64,000 bases of DNA from Lingula anatina (taxonomy: Eukaryota > Brachiopoda > Lingulata > Lingulida > Lingulidae). Where the stretch lies: NCBI RefSeq assembly GCF_001039355.2, contig NW_019775846.1, forward strand, positions 1 through 64,000. The letters are read 5' to 3'. The number at the start of each line of letters is the position of its first letter. Position 1 is the first letter of the stretch. The notes beneath the pieces were generated by a model. It did not search any database. It was not told the DNA's origin and saw only the letters and a list, made by a program, of their open reading frames with translations. The translations under genes and the position numbers were made by a program. Of this stretch, positions 1 to 22,524 are shown one piece after another.

Positions 1-860
1 CGAACATAACATGGAAGCCCTGACCTATTTCGGTCAAATAACTGAAAATGGTGACATTTAATGGAAAAGTTTTTTGTTGTGATTATTGATTAACATGTCA
101 CACTGCTATCTTAGCAAAGTAGTAAGTGAAGGAAAAGCCAATAAAATCAATAACCCGAATATGTAATTAAAAGGAAATATTATGTTCTACAGCTTTTTGC
201 TATACTGACCTCGGAGAAGCAGTATCTGTTTCTCTTTGCTTTGACTGTTGTACTTTTACTATCCCAGCTCCTGCTGATGTGAACAGCATCTCATTAGGTA
301 GCTGTTGTTTGGGCTTGTGTGTATCTTGTGATGTTACCTATACTTCTTAACTGTACTGTACAGAACTAGACCACCACTAGACCAGACAGGACAGGAGATA
401 TATATATATAATGGAGCAGTTGACAATGGAGACTGCCGGAGTGATTTGATAAGAAAAAAATAAACGAGGAAAATGGTGATGAGACAACTTGTAAGAATAT
501 TGTAGAAATATGTACATTGCTGCTATTACTGCTGGTGTAAAGCATGTGTATTATTATCATCATTATTATTATTATTATTGAACAAAAAAAAGTTGAATCT
601 TACAACATTGTTTTGGAAGTGGGTGTGGAAAAACCACCAGGCTATGGTAAAGTCTCTAAAACTGGCACTTTAATTCGAGTTATCTTTTTTTTTTCTTGAA
701 TGTTTTAGAGGGTTTACTGTATACTTGCTGTTGATTAATGCTGTGCACTAGAGTTGGACCCATTTCTATCCATTAGTTATGTAAATGCATTGTATCCTAT
801 AAGATTATTTTGTATTGTATCATTAAAGTATTGATTAAGACCAAACACTTGACTTCAGAG
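1..860 (+). other. Possible 3' end of a plus-strand gene outside the window
   Basis: A short frame is open from base 2 and stops with TAA at about 59-61, giving about 19 residues that look codon-like. It is followed by AT-rich untranslated-looking DNA with an ATTAAA-type poly(A) signal near 820-830. This would fit the last codons and 3'UTR of a gene convergent with GNPAT. The open stretch is far too short to assign a family, so this is an inference only. Confidence 0.22.
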
Positions 861-2237
861 TTGATGAATTGGAAGGAAACTGAGGCCTAAGACGATACCA
901 CTGGTTTGACGGTCAGTTGAATTTCCTTGTGTAAAGCCTTTATTACAGATTTTAAATCAGCCAGGTTAAATATTACATTTATTGTGGTGTGAAATATGAG
1001 GTATTTTTTAAATTTATACTACACAACTTTTTAAACATGGATTTTAGACTAGTTTCAGGAAAGAACTATATTTGAATACCAAAACTGGTCTAACTTTTAA
1101 ACCAAAATTTGATTTCAAGATAAGTTCACAGTTGCCCTCTTAAGAAAGAAAGTACAGATCAGATACATTCCCTATCTTGTTGTCATTGGACTGGACTAAA
1201 ACTCGTCAATCCTGGGTCAAAAATTGTCTAATTGGTCAATGTAGCAAAAAAAAAAAAAGTTCACAAATTTTGATGCAATTTTAGGCTACATAGTTATTTA
1301 AGGGGGGGGGGGGAGAGTGGTGTTTAAAATTTCAACTGAACCTACTTTTGGAGTGAATGCCCTTCAAATTCTAAATTTATTGTGAGAAAACTTATAGTAT
1401 TAGAAGAACTGGAAATGCATGACCATCTGTTAAAAGCATAATGCTGTTCCTGGTGATTTTAATGTGAATTTGGTTGAACATATGCATAATAGATTCTTAA
1501 TAGTGTCAAAGATCAGCATGAGAGTTAAAATTGTTCTTTAAAATATTGAATCCCAAAATTAACAGTGTATAAATTTACAAGGCATCTGTAAAATCAGGCT
1601 TGATGACAACTGCTCAAGTCGGCTAACTATACGTCTGTAATATTCATAACAAACATCTCCATATAACAGCAGTAACAGTAAGCAGGATATCATTTATTTG
1701 ATGATATTAAAATTATGTAACAGTTTTAAAAGACATGACTTCTATTCATTTACTTGCACCAAGCATAAGACTAGTTCATCATACAAAATAACTCTATTAC
1801 ATTTAATTAAAGCTCATGGGTTGACTTAATAATTCAAGTGATAAAAAAGCACTTGAGCCAAGTTACTAAGACATTGCACTTTACAAACAAATTAAATAGT
1901 AAATGAGTCTGATGAACTGCTTCAGTTTTTACTACAAATTTAATCATGACTAAATGTACACTTAAGCCATAAAAATACTAAGCTGGCTCAAAGTACATCA
2001 GATTACTCCAGAAATTTTATGTGGATAATAATTTAACATGATAATTAATTTTATGAGTTCATTGCCTTAATGCACGCTACATGAGCAACTTTAAAATTCA
2101 AAAAGGAAGCAATTTATATATGTACAACATAAGCACATTTTTGTGTATGGGCAAAAAGTTTACTCTGTTACAATTTTACGCAGAAATTCACAGTTCTTAT
2201 GACACTTATTTTTGACAATTTCTTTCAAAAAGATGCT
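861..2237. other. Probable GNPAT 3'UTR and intergenic DNA
   Basis: No coding frame is recognised here. The part next to 2238 should be the GNPAT 3'UTR. On the minus strand an AATAAA hexamer lies at 1693-1698 (TTTATT on plus), about 540 bases after the stop, and is a candidate poly(A) signal. There is a G run near 1303-1312. Confidence 0.35.
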
Positions 2238-3901
2238 TCAAAGTTTTGCTGGCACAGTAACTTTATCTTTAGACTGTGCACTGAAGTTTGGTGTGCTGTT
2301 GAATCTTGGGTCTGGCACAACAGGGAGTTCAATGTATCTGCCTGAAATATTATATGAATGACTTGAATAACACATATTCTACAGTTTAGCTCATGAAAAT
2401 TAATAAGGGCCCACAGGAAGGTGGATTCAGAGTTTGAAACAAAAATTGCACTTTTGACCAAAAAAAGTTCATACTGTATCAAAAATTTAACATAGGGTCT
2501 AAGCTATTTCCCGAAGTTGTGCCAAGTACTGGTAAAGGGGTAAAAAGGTCTACTTTTAAAAAATTCCACCCTCCATCCAAATTGCTGGCTACAGGCCTGT
2601 AATATCAGCAAGAAATTTATCTGTTACACATAATTACTTACTTAGGCCCACTGCCCACTATGCATTATTTATTGCCTTTAATTAAAGCTTAGAACTGAAA
2701 AAAAGATATAAGATGATTTAAATAAGAACTGTTCTTAAAGTGTACCCTAATACCATACCTATTTGTTCACTTATGCTGGAAACTGTCACTTGATTGGGTG
2801 ATACATATGTTTCGCCACTCCTAAAAATAAGGATTTAATATGGTGACAAACAGTATGGGACGGACATGCAAGAAACACATTCAGAACTAGAATTAGGAAA
2901 AAAAAGGCTGTTCTCACATGTTTATTTGTATATTACAGTTGTATAAAAATCTCTATAAGTTACATTAACATCTTCTGCTTTCAAACAATAACATCACCGT
3001 CAAGATCATCAAGGTGTATTACAATCCCAAACATTTTTTCTTTAATTTTTCCTTTCCATTGTATTGCGAGGCAGAGTGAAAGACCCGTTTGTAAAAATAC
3101 CTCCATTGTAAAAAATACCTTTTATCTTTGGCCACAGCTCCCATGTGGATCATGGACAACAACCCATTTCCCAGTATATCCAGGTTCATCACCTCATAAT
3201 GCTTAAGGCTTCCCTCCTGTAGCCACCTCACAGCCAACTGCTGGGCCTCCTTGCACACCACTTTGGGCTTCTTTGGCAGAGGTTTGCCATTCACATCACA
3301 CCCCAATGACAGGAAGTGTTTACAGAGTACCTGAGGATTGTGAATACAATTACTACCGTAATTATACTTTTTAACAAAGAATTAAACCTGATATAACTTA
3401 ACCCTTTTTTATTGGCAGAGAATGTCTTCATGTCTATTAAGAAAAATTAATTTATTTAAAAAAATGAATGTATCATGTAAAGATTACAATGCAGAGGAAA
3501 GTTTGATCTCATAAATAAGTCAACATGAGATCAAACTTTTTCTTTGCTGTTGTTTAAACAACTGAATCTTTCTTGATGAGTTCCTGCACCTTATTATTCA
3601 ATTTCCATTGGATAACCCCAATTTAACAAAAAGAAAAAAAAATATATTATTTTTTTCTTACCCAATAAGCTAGTAGGAAAGGTTCAAACATGAGACTAAG
3701 GAATGTTGTGTATTTATTGGTTGACTTCTTGATCTGCACTTGATTGTCCACAATAACTAATCCACCACCATGAGTCAGGTTGAGTAAAGCTTTGTCAAAA
3801 TCCTGGTGAGAAAACAAAATGGATGAAAATAATCTATTAACAGTTCCTAAGTAATTAAAATGATCTATTATTTATACAAAATCCAAAGGCTTCTTCCTTC
3901 T

Positions 3902-3937
<36 letters not shown>

Positions 3938-6900
3938 CAAATATAGTGCAGTAGTTAAAAGACTATTTTTATTAACATTTTAATACATCTTAAAAGTACA
4001 TACCTCTTTAGTCTGTCCTGGCTTGAAAACAAACTCATGTCTGAATAGGTGTTCCAAAAATTCATATCTCTTAAAGAGTTCATCTGCAAAAATAATATAA
4101 AATGCCAAGTCAATTTACTAATAAGTTTTACACAATTCTCTTTATAAGCATTTTCATCCCCAACAATGGACACAGTGACAATGGACACTGAAGTTTACAG
4201 TGTACCTAAAATGACTAATAAAGAATTTAAACTACTAGTGGTCGATTCAAAAGGTTTCCATTAAGTAAACATTTCTACCCTGTCTCTTACCCATTGACAT
4301 GGTCTCCTGAAGACAGCCATTCACTGCAAGCGTCACCATGGCAGGCCTCACAAACAGATAGAGAAGCTGGTTTCTGTACAACGACAAAAGCACCTGCAAA
4401 GCTGCCTGGGATATTACACCATCTCGGCGTAACTCTGGGGTCACATTGGGGGGCGGCTTGATGTTCTTAAGCTCCACAAAATCTTCATCTGATATATCAA
4501 GGATGTGTTTGTGAAGTTCCAGCCTTGCTCTTATCACCATCTCTGGTTTTTCATTGCCTAGAAGATTGGAAAAATTATTTGAGTGTTTCTGTCATGATAA
4601 AACCTAATTCATCATCCTTATTTTTATATTTTATATCATTTTTATATTATTTCTTCTCTTTGTCTTTTGATATGGTTTCTTTAAGTCTAAGTGTAATACA
4701 TTTTTACTTTTAGCTCTATAAATGCTTTACTTATAACTAAATATCATATCAGTTAGACATAGCTAAAAGGTGGTTTTTGGTACAGGCAGTCATTCAAATC
4801 CAAGACCACTGTTTCAGAGTTTCTGTAAATACCTGGCCAATCCACATAACCACCTAAGTTAGCTGTCTGTCTCTTCAGCCATTCAACCTCCTTGACCAGC
4901 TGTTGAAGATCAATGCCATCTTTGTTCTGAATGAGGACTGTTGCCACCAAGGCCCAGGGAGATATCACCATGTGTTTCTGCTGTTCTAGAACAACTTGAT
5001 AGGCAAGTTCCTTCATCAGTTTTTCTTCATCACTTGTGAGACTAGCAATGTATCTGCAAGTTTGAGATAAACTGATTGTAGTCACATGGATAATGTTATG
5101 GATAAACACTATTGGAGCTTTACAACACAGATCATACATATGTTAGTGTGTACTACAGTCTTTCTATCATGTGTGTCAGATCGTCAATATGTTAAAAAAA
5201 GTTGTATAAGTATACATGACCATGTAGTAGTGATATGGTTCCAATAACAAATGCTAAATGATATAAATTTTGCATTCAGAATGTAATCATAAAACTTTAT
5301 ACAAAGAAATACCCATGCTTTGCCTAACAAATTTACAACAAGGATAAGTGAAATGGGTTTTTGCAATATCTGACACCCAAATGTGAATCAAAGCAGAAAT
5401 AATATTCAAAGTTGAAAATGCACAATTATAATCAAAGCATGGAGACTGTTAACAAACCTTGGTGCCAAACTGTGTTGAACCCTGTCTATCTTTCCTATGG
5501 AAAACTGTCGGATTGATATTGGTTCACCAATAAACATATGAATATTGCCAAAATCTTCATTGAGTATACTGCTAGCTTTCAGCAATCCCTATAAGAAAGA
5601 ATGTCACGTTTGTGCTGTAAGTAATGACATCACAGAAAAAATAGAAACAAACAAATCTTTCACTCTGCCTTGCAAATACTAAGATAATTTGAAAGAAAAA
5701 AAAAGTTGTTTGTTTTTGTTTGACACACACACACCCTTCACTACAAAAATGTCACTGATCAAAGTTATCAGATGTTCTTACTGAAGTGGACTCTTTTGGC
5801 TTTGGAACTCCCAACAACTCATAGGAGTACAGGCTCTCCTCCAGTGTTCTATCATAGCTGATACTTATAGGAAGCACCATGATGTCAGGGACATGGGCCT
5901 TGAAGTAGGGTTCCAGGCAAGCCTTCATCATCCCTGGAAATAATTGATGAAACATTATATTAATATTTAACAAGGTTAGTCCATCCCTGGGCTTTGTCCA
6001 TTACGTCATCGTATACTACTCAGAACACATAAGGACAGAATAATCTTACATCAATAAGAGAATTGCATTAATTGTTTCCAAATTGATTGCCTTATGGTTA
6101 AAAACATTGACTTCTCTGACAGACACCTCAATCAAATAAAAAAAAATTTAATATTTTATTATTTTAATAATTATTATTTCATGCTACAAAAGAAACACTT
6201 ACCCAGCTTTGGCACCAAAGATTTTCCTGTTCTGCTCCTTGTCCCTTCCACAAAGAACTCCACAGGTGCATCACCATTGGTAATGTGTGTTTGTACATAC
6301 TCAGTGAACACTGACCAATATAACTTGTCTGTACCAAAGGTTCTGCGGATGTAAAATGCACCAGAGTTTCTGAGAAGCCAACCAACAAAATTCATACCCA
6401 TGAAATCTGAAAGTAAGTAAAATATATGGATAAAACCGGACACATCCATTGCAGTAACCAAATAAAAACTGATTTTTGGTTTGTGAAATATATCAATGCT
6501 TTGAATGAGTCATTAAAAAATTCCAGCAAAGTTTTATAATGTAAACAGGGGAAAAAAATGCCTCTTGCATCAATTATATTGACTTTTCACCCAGAGCTTT
6601 TCATTCTTTTTTTTTTTTAGTTTCTCCTCTATAAAACCATACAGGTTTATTTTGTTATTCTTCACAAAAAGAGTAAATATCTATTGAAAAGATAAACAAA
6701 TACAATAAATAAATCTACTAGAGCTTATGGCAAAATTTACCCATGGCAGCTGCAATAACTGGCAGAGGTAGATCATAGTGATAGAACACGTAGGACATCA
6801 AGAGGAAGTCTGCATAACTTCTGTGACTTGGCATTAATATGACTGGATATTCTTTTATCAAATGCTGCACCTGGTAAAATAACCAATCAGAAAACAATAA

Positions 6901-9757
6901 ATTAAAAGCAATATTGTACTGTACTTGAAAATGTATTTAGAAATGCAAGTGTATGCCCAGGACAATAAACACTCACTTTTTGAATCTCAAATCATAAACA
7001 AAAAATGTTCCCCTTCATTAAGTTTATTGCTTCCTTTTCCTAGATTTCTATTCTTTTTATTTGCAAGATATACCGGTACAGAAACTTTTGATTTCATGCT
7101 TACTCTTGAAATTCCTTCTTTGTTGACATAAACCCTGTTGTACATTTTCTTCATTACTTTTGGCAAGACAGTGGCAATTCCCCTTATGGCTCCCATCCGT
7201 AGATTGTGCGCCATTTCATCTAGAATTGCATTGGCTTCTTTCTCCACTTCTGCCTTGGGCGTGCCTGTCTCAGAGGCAACCTATTAAGAATAATAATGGT
7301 ACACTGAATAATGTTCCACCTGTCAGCTTTTACAGTGGAACACTATATCCAGTACAAAAGTTATGGTCAAATTTCTACAGGTATATTTCAAAATTGCAGA
7401 TTTTCAGAGAACCAATTCTAGCATGTTCACCTGTTCAATAGTGAAGGTCACCCTGTCACTTTTCCTGACATATTCCTTGATCTGTGCTGATGTTCTTGGA
7501 TGATTATATTTGTATGCTGGCACCTCTCTTGACCTTATGGCAAACCTTAGGTCACTATTTCCTCTTCTGTCCTCCAATATATCCTCGTATCCATCCTTGA
7601 ACACAGGGAATGGAGGGAGCTTGTGGGGATCATCTGGTGAATACAGTAGCCATTATTTTCTAAATAACAAATTTGTGATCTCTTTTCTTTTACTTAGAAT
7701 TAACACTGTCATATACCTAATAAATGGTGTCATAAAAATGAATATCTGAAAACAAGATATTTTTACATCATTTTTTTTAATGATGGAGGTATGCATTCAT
7801 GAGAATCAAACATCATTTTCACAGAAGTCATATATTTCACTTACTTATATGTAATTTATAAGATGTGCAAAAAGTCATCCTTGAAATTGTGTTGACCAAG
7901 AAGAGTTTAGCACTAATTTTTGTTACAGTCTTTTTCAATATCATGACACAACACTTTCACACAATAATGTAAATTTAAAAGGGTTTGGGATAAACTGATG
8001 ATCGTGAGAAATTATTCAAGGATAAAAAGCATTTTCATCAGTAGATGTCTGTCATATTTTTGACCAAATGTCTTCAATTATTTAATTCTCGGTCTCCGAG
8101 AAATGCCAAAAATACTGAATCCTCGAGCTGGACATGATGTGTAGAAAGATGGGTCATCATCTGGAAAAGTCAGTGGCCTAGATGGTAATAAAAAACATTG
8201 AATTAGGCCTTAAAATGGGATTTTCTATTTTCTAATCAGTTAAATTAAAAGATATATATAACACCAAATAATACAATTTCTAAATTATTTAAGAAAAAAT
8301 TACTAAAATTTGAACAGAAAATTAAGTAAAAAAAGAAAAAAAATTAAGTAAAAAAGAATATATATATATTCTTCTTAAAATAGATTATTACATATAACTG
8401 TTCACAACAGAAAATATTAATCGTTAAACGGTATGCACACCAAGATGGCAAGATGCCAAAATTATAAAATTATAGCCTTAAATGGACATTTCAAACAAGA
8501 CCTTTTTGCCCAATTGTACCTAAGATTTTAAACTCTTTTCTGTAACCCATTTTGTACGCTGTTACATGAAAGGTGTACAAGGTCCCATATCCCTCATAAA
8601 AGTCAATTCATGCTTAGTCACATCAAAGCTTGCTGACATACTGAACAAATACAGGATTAAATGCAGTTTCAAAGGTGAAAAAACTGATGTTCAGGCATCT
8701 TGCAACAAAAGAAAATACATACAAGTATCAAAGCAATATCAATCTGCAGAACTATTAAGCTTGTAGTACATTTAAACATGTTGAAAAGCGAGTGTAATAC
8801 ACTGAATATACATCCTTTTAAATAATCTGAATAAATCTATATCCGTTTAGGGTCCACTTTCATTGTCACTCTACATTACAAAGTCATGTTAACTTGCAGC
8901 TAAAACTTTTCCATTCTCTCATGTTAAAAAAGAAGAGTAGTAACAATAGGAAAAGAGTGAAAAATAATGATAACTAAATGGTTGGATGTCTTAAAATAAG
9001 ATCTTAATCACTTTGCTCATACGCATATTTAGAAGGAATATCTTACCAGTCAGAGAGTGACATATAAACATATTTTAATTAAATTAAATTTAATTAAATT
9101 AAATAATTTAATTAAATTAAAATTGTGAGAATTACAAAAACCACATGGACAGTTTATGGCTGGGAATTCTGAACCACAAGAATGAACAAAAAGGTGTAGA
9201 TTTATTCAGATATAAATCTGACCTAACCATACAAACCAAAATGATGCCAGTTGGTAAAGCAAGCCATTCTTCTCTTACAAACTGTAGCAGGTTAAATAAA
9301 CAAATAAACAAATAAACTAAGCACTATAGATCTATATCTACATGTAGTAGTAAGGTGCTTGTACATTGTACAATGTACTACTAGTAGAAGTAAATGTTAA
9401 TATGTTATTTTGAACCAAAGAGAAATGACTGAGTATGTATAAAAAAAAGCAAAGAACGGTGGTGTAGAAAAAATCTAATAACAAAAAAATATTTTGCTAT
9501 TTACTTGAAAAATTAAAGCCGTAAAAGTGGATTTATTATATCAGTCAAAAACTGGGGTCAGTTATAACAACTGCAGTATCGCGTTACATTTTACAAAAGC
9601 GTACTGCTGCAAAGTAGATTTGGTTAACACAATGTCTATGCTTGCCTTTTTAAGCAGAGTAAAAATAAACTAACTAACAGCTGAGAAATTAGAGCAAGAA
9701 GTACTTGCCTTCCTTTATCCAAGAGTTCCTTGATTGTTCTTCTCTACTGGCTGCCAT
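2238..9757 (-). CDS. GNPAT: Dihydroxyacetone-phosphate acyltransferase (peroxisomal)
   Basis: Acylates dihydroxyacetone phosphate in peroxisomes, the first step of ether lipid (plasmalogen) synthesis. Fourteen coding exons in transcript order: 9709-9757, 7431-7633, 7104-7280, 6741-6870, 6203-6406, 5782-5933, 5458-5588, 4833-5053, 4291-4557, 4004-4083, 3662-3802, 3119-3330, 2759-2820, 2238-2341. They sum to 2133 nt, 710 residues, frame kept at every join (human protein about 680). The acyltransferase block is intact: HX4D motif HRSYAD at about residues 159-164, GAFYIRRTF near 202, EGTRSR at 240-245, and PISISYD plus [12 protein letters not shown] further on. The last three residues are AKL, a type 1 peroxisomal targeting signal. 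The start ATG at 9757 is chosen because a 49-bp first exon with a GC donor (AG|GCAAGT) restores phase; the N-terminus is the least certain part. Divergent from the hydrolase gene to the right. Confidence 0.93.
2530..2598. mobile_element. Fragment of MITE family C in the last GNPAT intron
   Basis: The end GGCTACAGGCCTG matches the terminal inverted repeat CAGGCCCGTAGCCAG seen in the copies near 19.8, 29.4, 47.0 and 50.1 kb. Only one end is recognisable. Confidence 0.5.
8078..8160 (-). other. Candidate alternative terminal exon in GNPAT intron 1
   Basis: Inside the 2.1 kb first GNPAT intron, a minus-strand acceptor (TTTTCCAG at about 8161-8168) precedes a frame that starts ATGATGACCC, like GNPAT exon 2 (ATGATCCCC), and shares its phase. 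Reading on from exon 1 gives about 26 residues rich in Ser, Arg and Phe, with a stop at 8078-8080. This would make a tiny truncated protein. Splice consensus alone supports it and chance is a fair alternative. Confidence 0.15.
9071..9122. repeat. AT-only inverted and tandem repeat (TTAAA/TTTAA units)
   Basis: About 50 bases built from TTAAATTAAATT-type units that are self-complementary and could fold as a cruciform. It lies in GNPAT intron 1. Confidence 0.7.
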
Positions 9758-10302
9758 CTATATCTTCACTTTGGCTTCAGTTACCCTTTGGCTCAAATAA
9801 AAAAATGCTGGTGAATCTTAACACCGCTTTGATATCGTACGTGTTCAGAAAAAAATACTTCGAGTATTCAAGTCAAAAGTCTTGTCATTTTCGCTACACA
9901 AATGGTATTCAAGATTTAATAACCGTCCTTAGAGACAGCATACACAACTGGTCGGTGCCGCCTGCCTTGGTGCATTGAATCGCCTTATTACTTGACTAGT
10001 TCCCAAAATTTCTTAGCAAAATCCTAATCACTAAACATTTTACTGTGCCCCTTATCACATTATGGTACCATAAGTAAAATAGAAAATCTAAAACTTATAT
10101 TATCTATGCAATAATATTTAGTAATTATCGTTGCTTCACTACCAACCGGTTGCATTTCTTTATTATTACGAGAACCAAGCAAAGAGAGCTCTTCTTTGAG
10201 TGAAGTCCGAGTATCAACATGAGTTGACATGTGTAGAAGTTAGACCTGTCTATATATGTATATTATTGATAATTGATAATCTTGCGTGTGTGCGTTTCAG
10301 TA
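9758..10302. promoter_or_regulatory. Shared divergent promoter of GNPAT and the secreted hydrolase
   Basis: The start codons at 9757 (minus) and 10303 (plus) are about 545 bp apart with no other gene between them, so the two 5' regions and promoters must share this stretch. No TATA box is evident at a convincing place for either gene. A CAG directly before 10301 could be a splice acceptor, so the hydrolase may have an untranslated first exon further left. Confidence 0.45.
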
Positions 10303-19789
<9,487 letters not shown>

Positions 19790-19803
19790 CTGATGATAAG
19801 GAC

Positions 19804-19975
19804 CAGGCCTGTAACCAGCAATTTCAAAAGGGGGATTCTTTTTCTGAAAAAGTGGACATTTTACACTGAAACCTTACCCACATCAAATTTTACACAGAAT
19901 GGACCTTTTCCTAGCAAAAATGGCGGTTCTTTTTGAACCCCCCCCCCCCCCCAACTGCCCCTGGCTATGGGCCTG
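19804..19975. mobile_element. MITE family C copy in the hydrolase 3'UTR
   Basis: Begins CAGGCCTGTAACCAGCAATT 14 bases after the hydrolase stop and ends GGCTATGGGCCTG, with the AATTTCAAAAGGG subterminal word shared with copies at 47.0 and 50.1 kb. Contains a C15 run. Confidence 0.75.
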
Positions 19976-21612
19976 AGAAGACTAGCTTTGAGAATGTCTC
20001 ATTTTATCCAGGTTCTGCATGCAATTTAGCTGGAATTGACACCAATACCAATGCTATATAATAGAACCAGTACAAGTCAGTGGGGTGCATGTGATATAAA
20101 GGTGCAGGTCGTACCATGACACGTTCATGACTTACACCATTGGAAATTTACACGTGGCACCCACATCTGCAAGATACACCTTGTCATGTTTTGGACATCT
20201 GCCATAGTGTAAAAGTATCAGTATCTGGATATCTGGATCAAAACATTTATTGGACTACAACAACAATACCGGTACAACAAAGGTCAGGTCAACTACGTAC
20301 ATGCATCTATGCAAACAGTTTTCGTGGTTGGTAATCATATGTAGCTTTAATCTTGCTAGAGGCAGTTAAGCATCAGTGTTGGAACATAAGTTGCACCTTT
20401 ATGTTGCTCTTGATGGTTATGTTAATATGGTTCCTGAAGTAGCTGATGCACCTTCTACTGACAAAACAATGTACAGTTTGCAAAATTCAAGATATTTTCA
20501 AGAGATACTTTCAATCTGCATTGCCCCCACCCCACCCCCCAGAGTTTTAAAATAAAGTATTTTTTGTCAAAGAATACGAATAAAAGAAAAAATGTGATGT
20601 ACTTGACAATTTTCAGCTAATAAGCATTTATCATCCACTATTCTACCGTGTCTCGTTTGAAAAGAATCATATAAAATGCTAAAAATTTTATACATTTATT
20701 TAACTATCAACTTCACCTGCATAAATATGCAAACAATCAGATACAATGGTTCTCATTTAAAACTTTAACTTGATAAAACTTAAAATAAGCACTCTTTTTT
20801 TTTCATAAAATACATATTCTAATTATGTTAACTCAATAGTGATACATAATTTGTGCAAATAGTATATATATATATATACTGTTTATATATATTGTTGATA
20901 TGAACTGATATCAAATATCATAATAAAATATAGACTTGAGAGTTATCTCCATACTGATCAATAATACTATTTGTTACCAATTGTAAAAAAAATATTTTTT
21001 CCACTACATGTACCGGTATATATCATTATTTTTTTTAAATCTTTGCTGGATCTAGTCAATTAAATAGCTAAATATAAAAATTAAATAAAAATCACCTTCA
21101 CCTACTTATATTAACAAACACCCATATATTAACAAATATTAACAGAGTAATCAGAAAATGCTTCTGGTTATTCGGTACTATATATTCAAACAAGTGTAAT
21201 ACAATAAAATGTTGTGCTTGTAATTTCTGATGAAGGTGATTGGGAAAATCTGTAAAGCAAGTTGGTTTCATGCTAAAGAGTGCCTTTATGAGGACTTGAA
21301 ATGTATAAACCTGAGACAAACCCAGTGACTAGACAGTAGATGTGACAGAGATCAAACTAATGCTGAACTGGCAATCATCTGCCAATGACATCATATAAGA
21401 AGCCCTGATATGGTATGAGTATACAAGTGATGCATAGTCAATGTAAATATGATTTAGTTGAAGTCTAGGGAATGGCCTAATCTTATTTTTGTAATTTTTG
21501 AAAAAGTCTTGTTTGTGCTAACTGACTTTATAAAACAGTACAGACCTTGACATAATATTTCTCAATAATTTCACACAAAATGCACAAAACACACCTGATA
21601 ACAGCACCAAGG
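19976..21612. other. Hydrolase 3' flank; no gene seen
   Basis: AT-rich DNA without a supported coding frame. The first clear AATAAA on the plus strand after the stop is at 20551-20556, so the hydrolase 3'UTR may reach about 20575. The rest is intergenic between two convergent genes. Confidence 0.4.
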
Positions 21613-22440
21613 GTGCATTCCCAGAGATTTAGATTGATCCAGAAATTTAGATTTTGATCGACCTAACTCCCTGGGCGTCCACGCTAAATTGCAGTCAGCC
21701 GAGCGCACACCATAGTTAAAGCAATAATAACTCTTCCTTTGAGATTCAAAAATCCACATGAAATACATTGTAAACAACGCATGGAAATATATTCTATTGT
21801 ATTTTACCACTAAAACGGCCGTTATTGTAGGAAAACTAAAATCTGTGCTTGTCAATAGGGCTTTCGATCACTTTTTTCCGGTCGACAAGTGCATTCGTTG
21901 CTAATGACGTAATGGTGTCACGCGGATTCTCGCGTTCATTCGAGACCAAAATAACATGGCGGGAAACCCTCAGACGTAAGTTGCGAGTTTTTGTACAGTG
22001 CGTCGGATAACGAATAGCCCAGAATGGCACACATTGTGGATATAAATGCATTTTTCACAAAAAGACGAATATATCTCATGAATCTTATATAGTGTTGTTG
22101 CTGTCTGCTTTTCCCGCGGTTTTAAGTAGGTCACCAGTGACTTTGCAATGTCAGAGAGAGCTCCGTCAGTTAAAATCTCTTAAGAGATTTTAACAAAAAA
22201 CCGTACGTTTAGGAAAAAAACCCTGGATTAACTTTGAATGCAGGAATGGGGTCGTTGGCCATTGGTAAGTACGGGAAAATTGCCGTTTTTTTCAGGAAAA
22301 TCCAATTTTTGGCCAAAACGAAGAGTTATTATGACTTTAATCACCCCTTTACAGCTTTTAGAAGGCAGGACAGAAGCTGACAGTAACCTAGTGAGACTCC
22401 CCACAGGGATAGATCGATCTAAAATATATGGGAATGGGGT
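21613..22440 (-). mobile_element. MITE family A, copy 3, split by another element
   Basis: The left part 21613-21719 (CATTCCCAGAGATTTAG to CCATAGTTAA) and the right part 22337-22440 (TTAATCACCCCTTTACAGC to GGGAATGGGG) together rebuild copy 2 of this family, where the join reads CATAGTTAATTACCCCC. The interruption lies exactly at the TTAA. Confidence 0.85.
21720..22336. mobile_element. MITE family B, copy 1 (TTAA target, piggyBac-like)
   Basis: A 617-bp insertion flanked by TTAA on both sides (21716-21719 and 22337-22340). Terminal inverted repeats AGCAATAATAACTCTTC and, at the right, the complement of AGTCATAATAACTCTTCG. It holds the palindrome TTAAAATCTCTTAAGAGATT, as does the copy at 54.8 kb. 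No transposase frame; the TTAA target and short inverted ends are typical of piggyBac-type non-autonomous elements. Confidence 0.85.
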
Positions 22441-22524
22441 CCAACATTTAAAATTTTCTAAGTTTCATAGGTGAAAGGAATCATGGAATCCTTGGCATTG
22501 AAAGGCGTGCTCCTAGTGAATATT

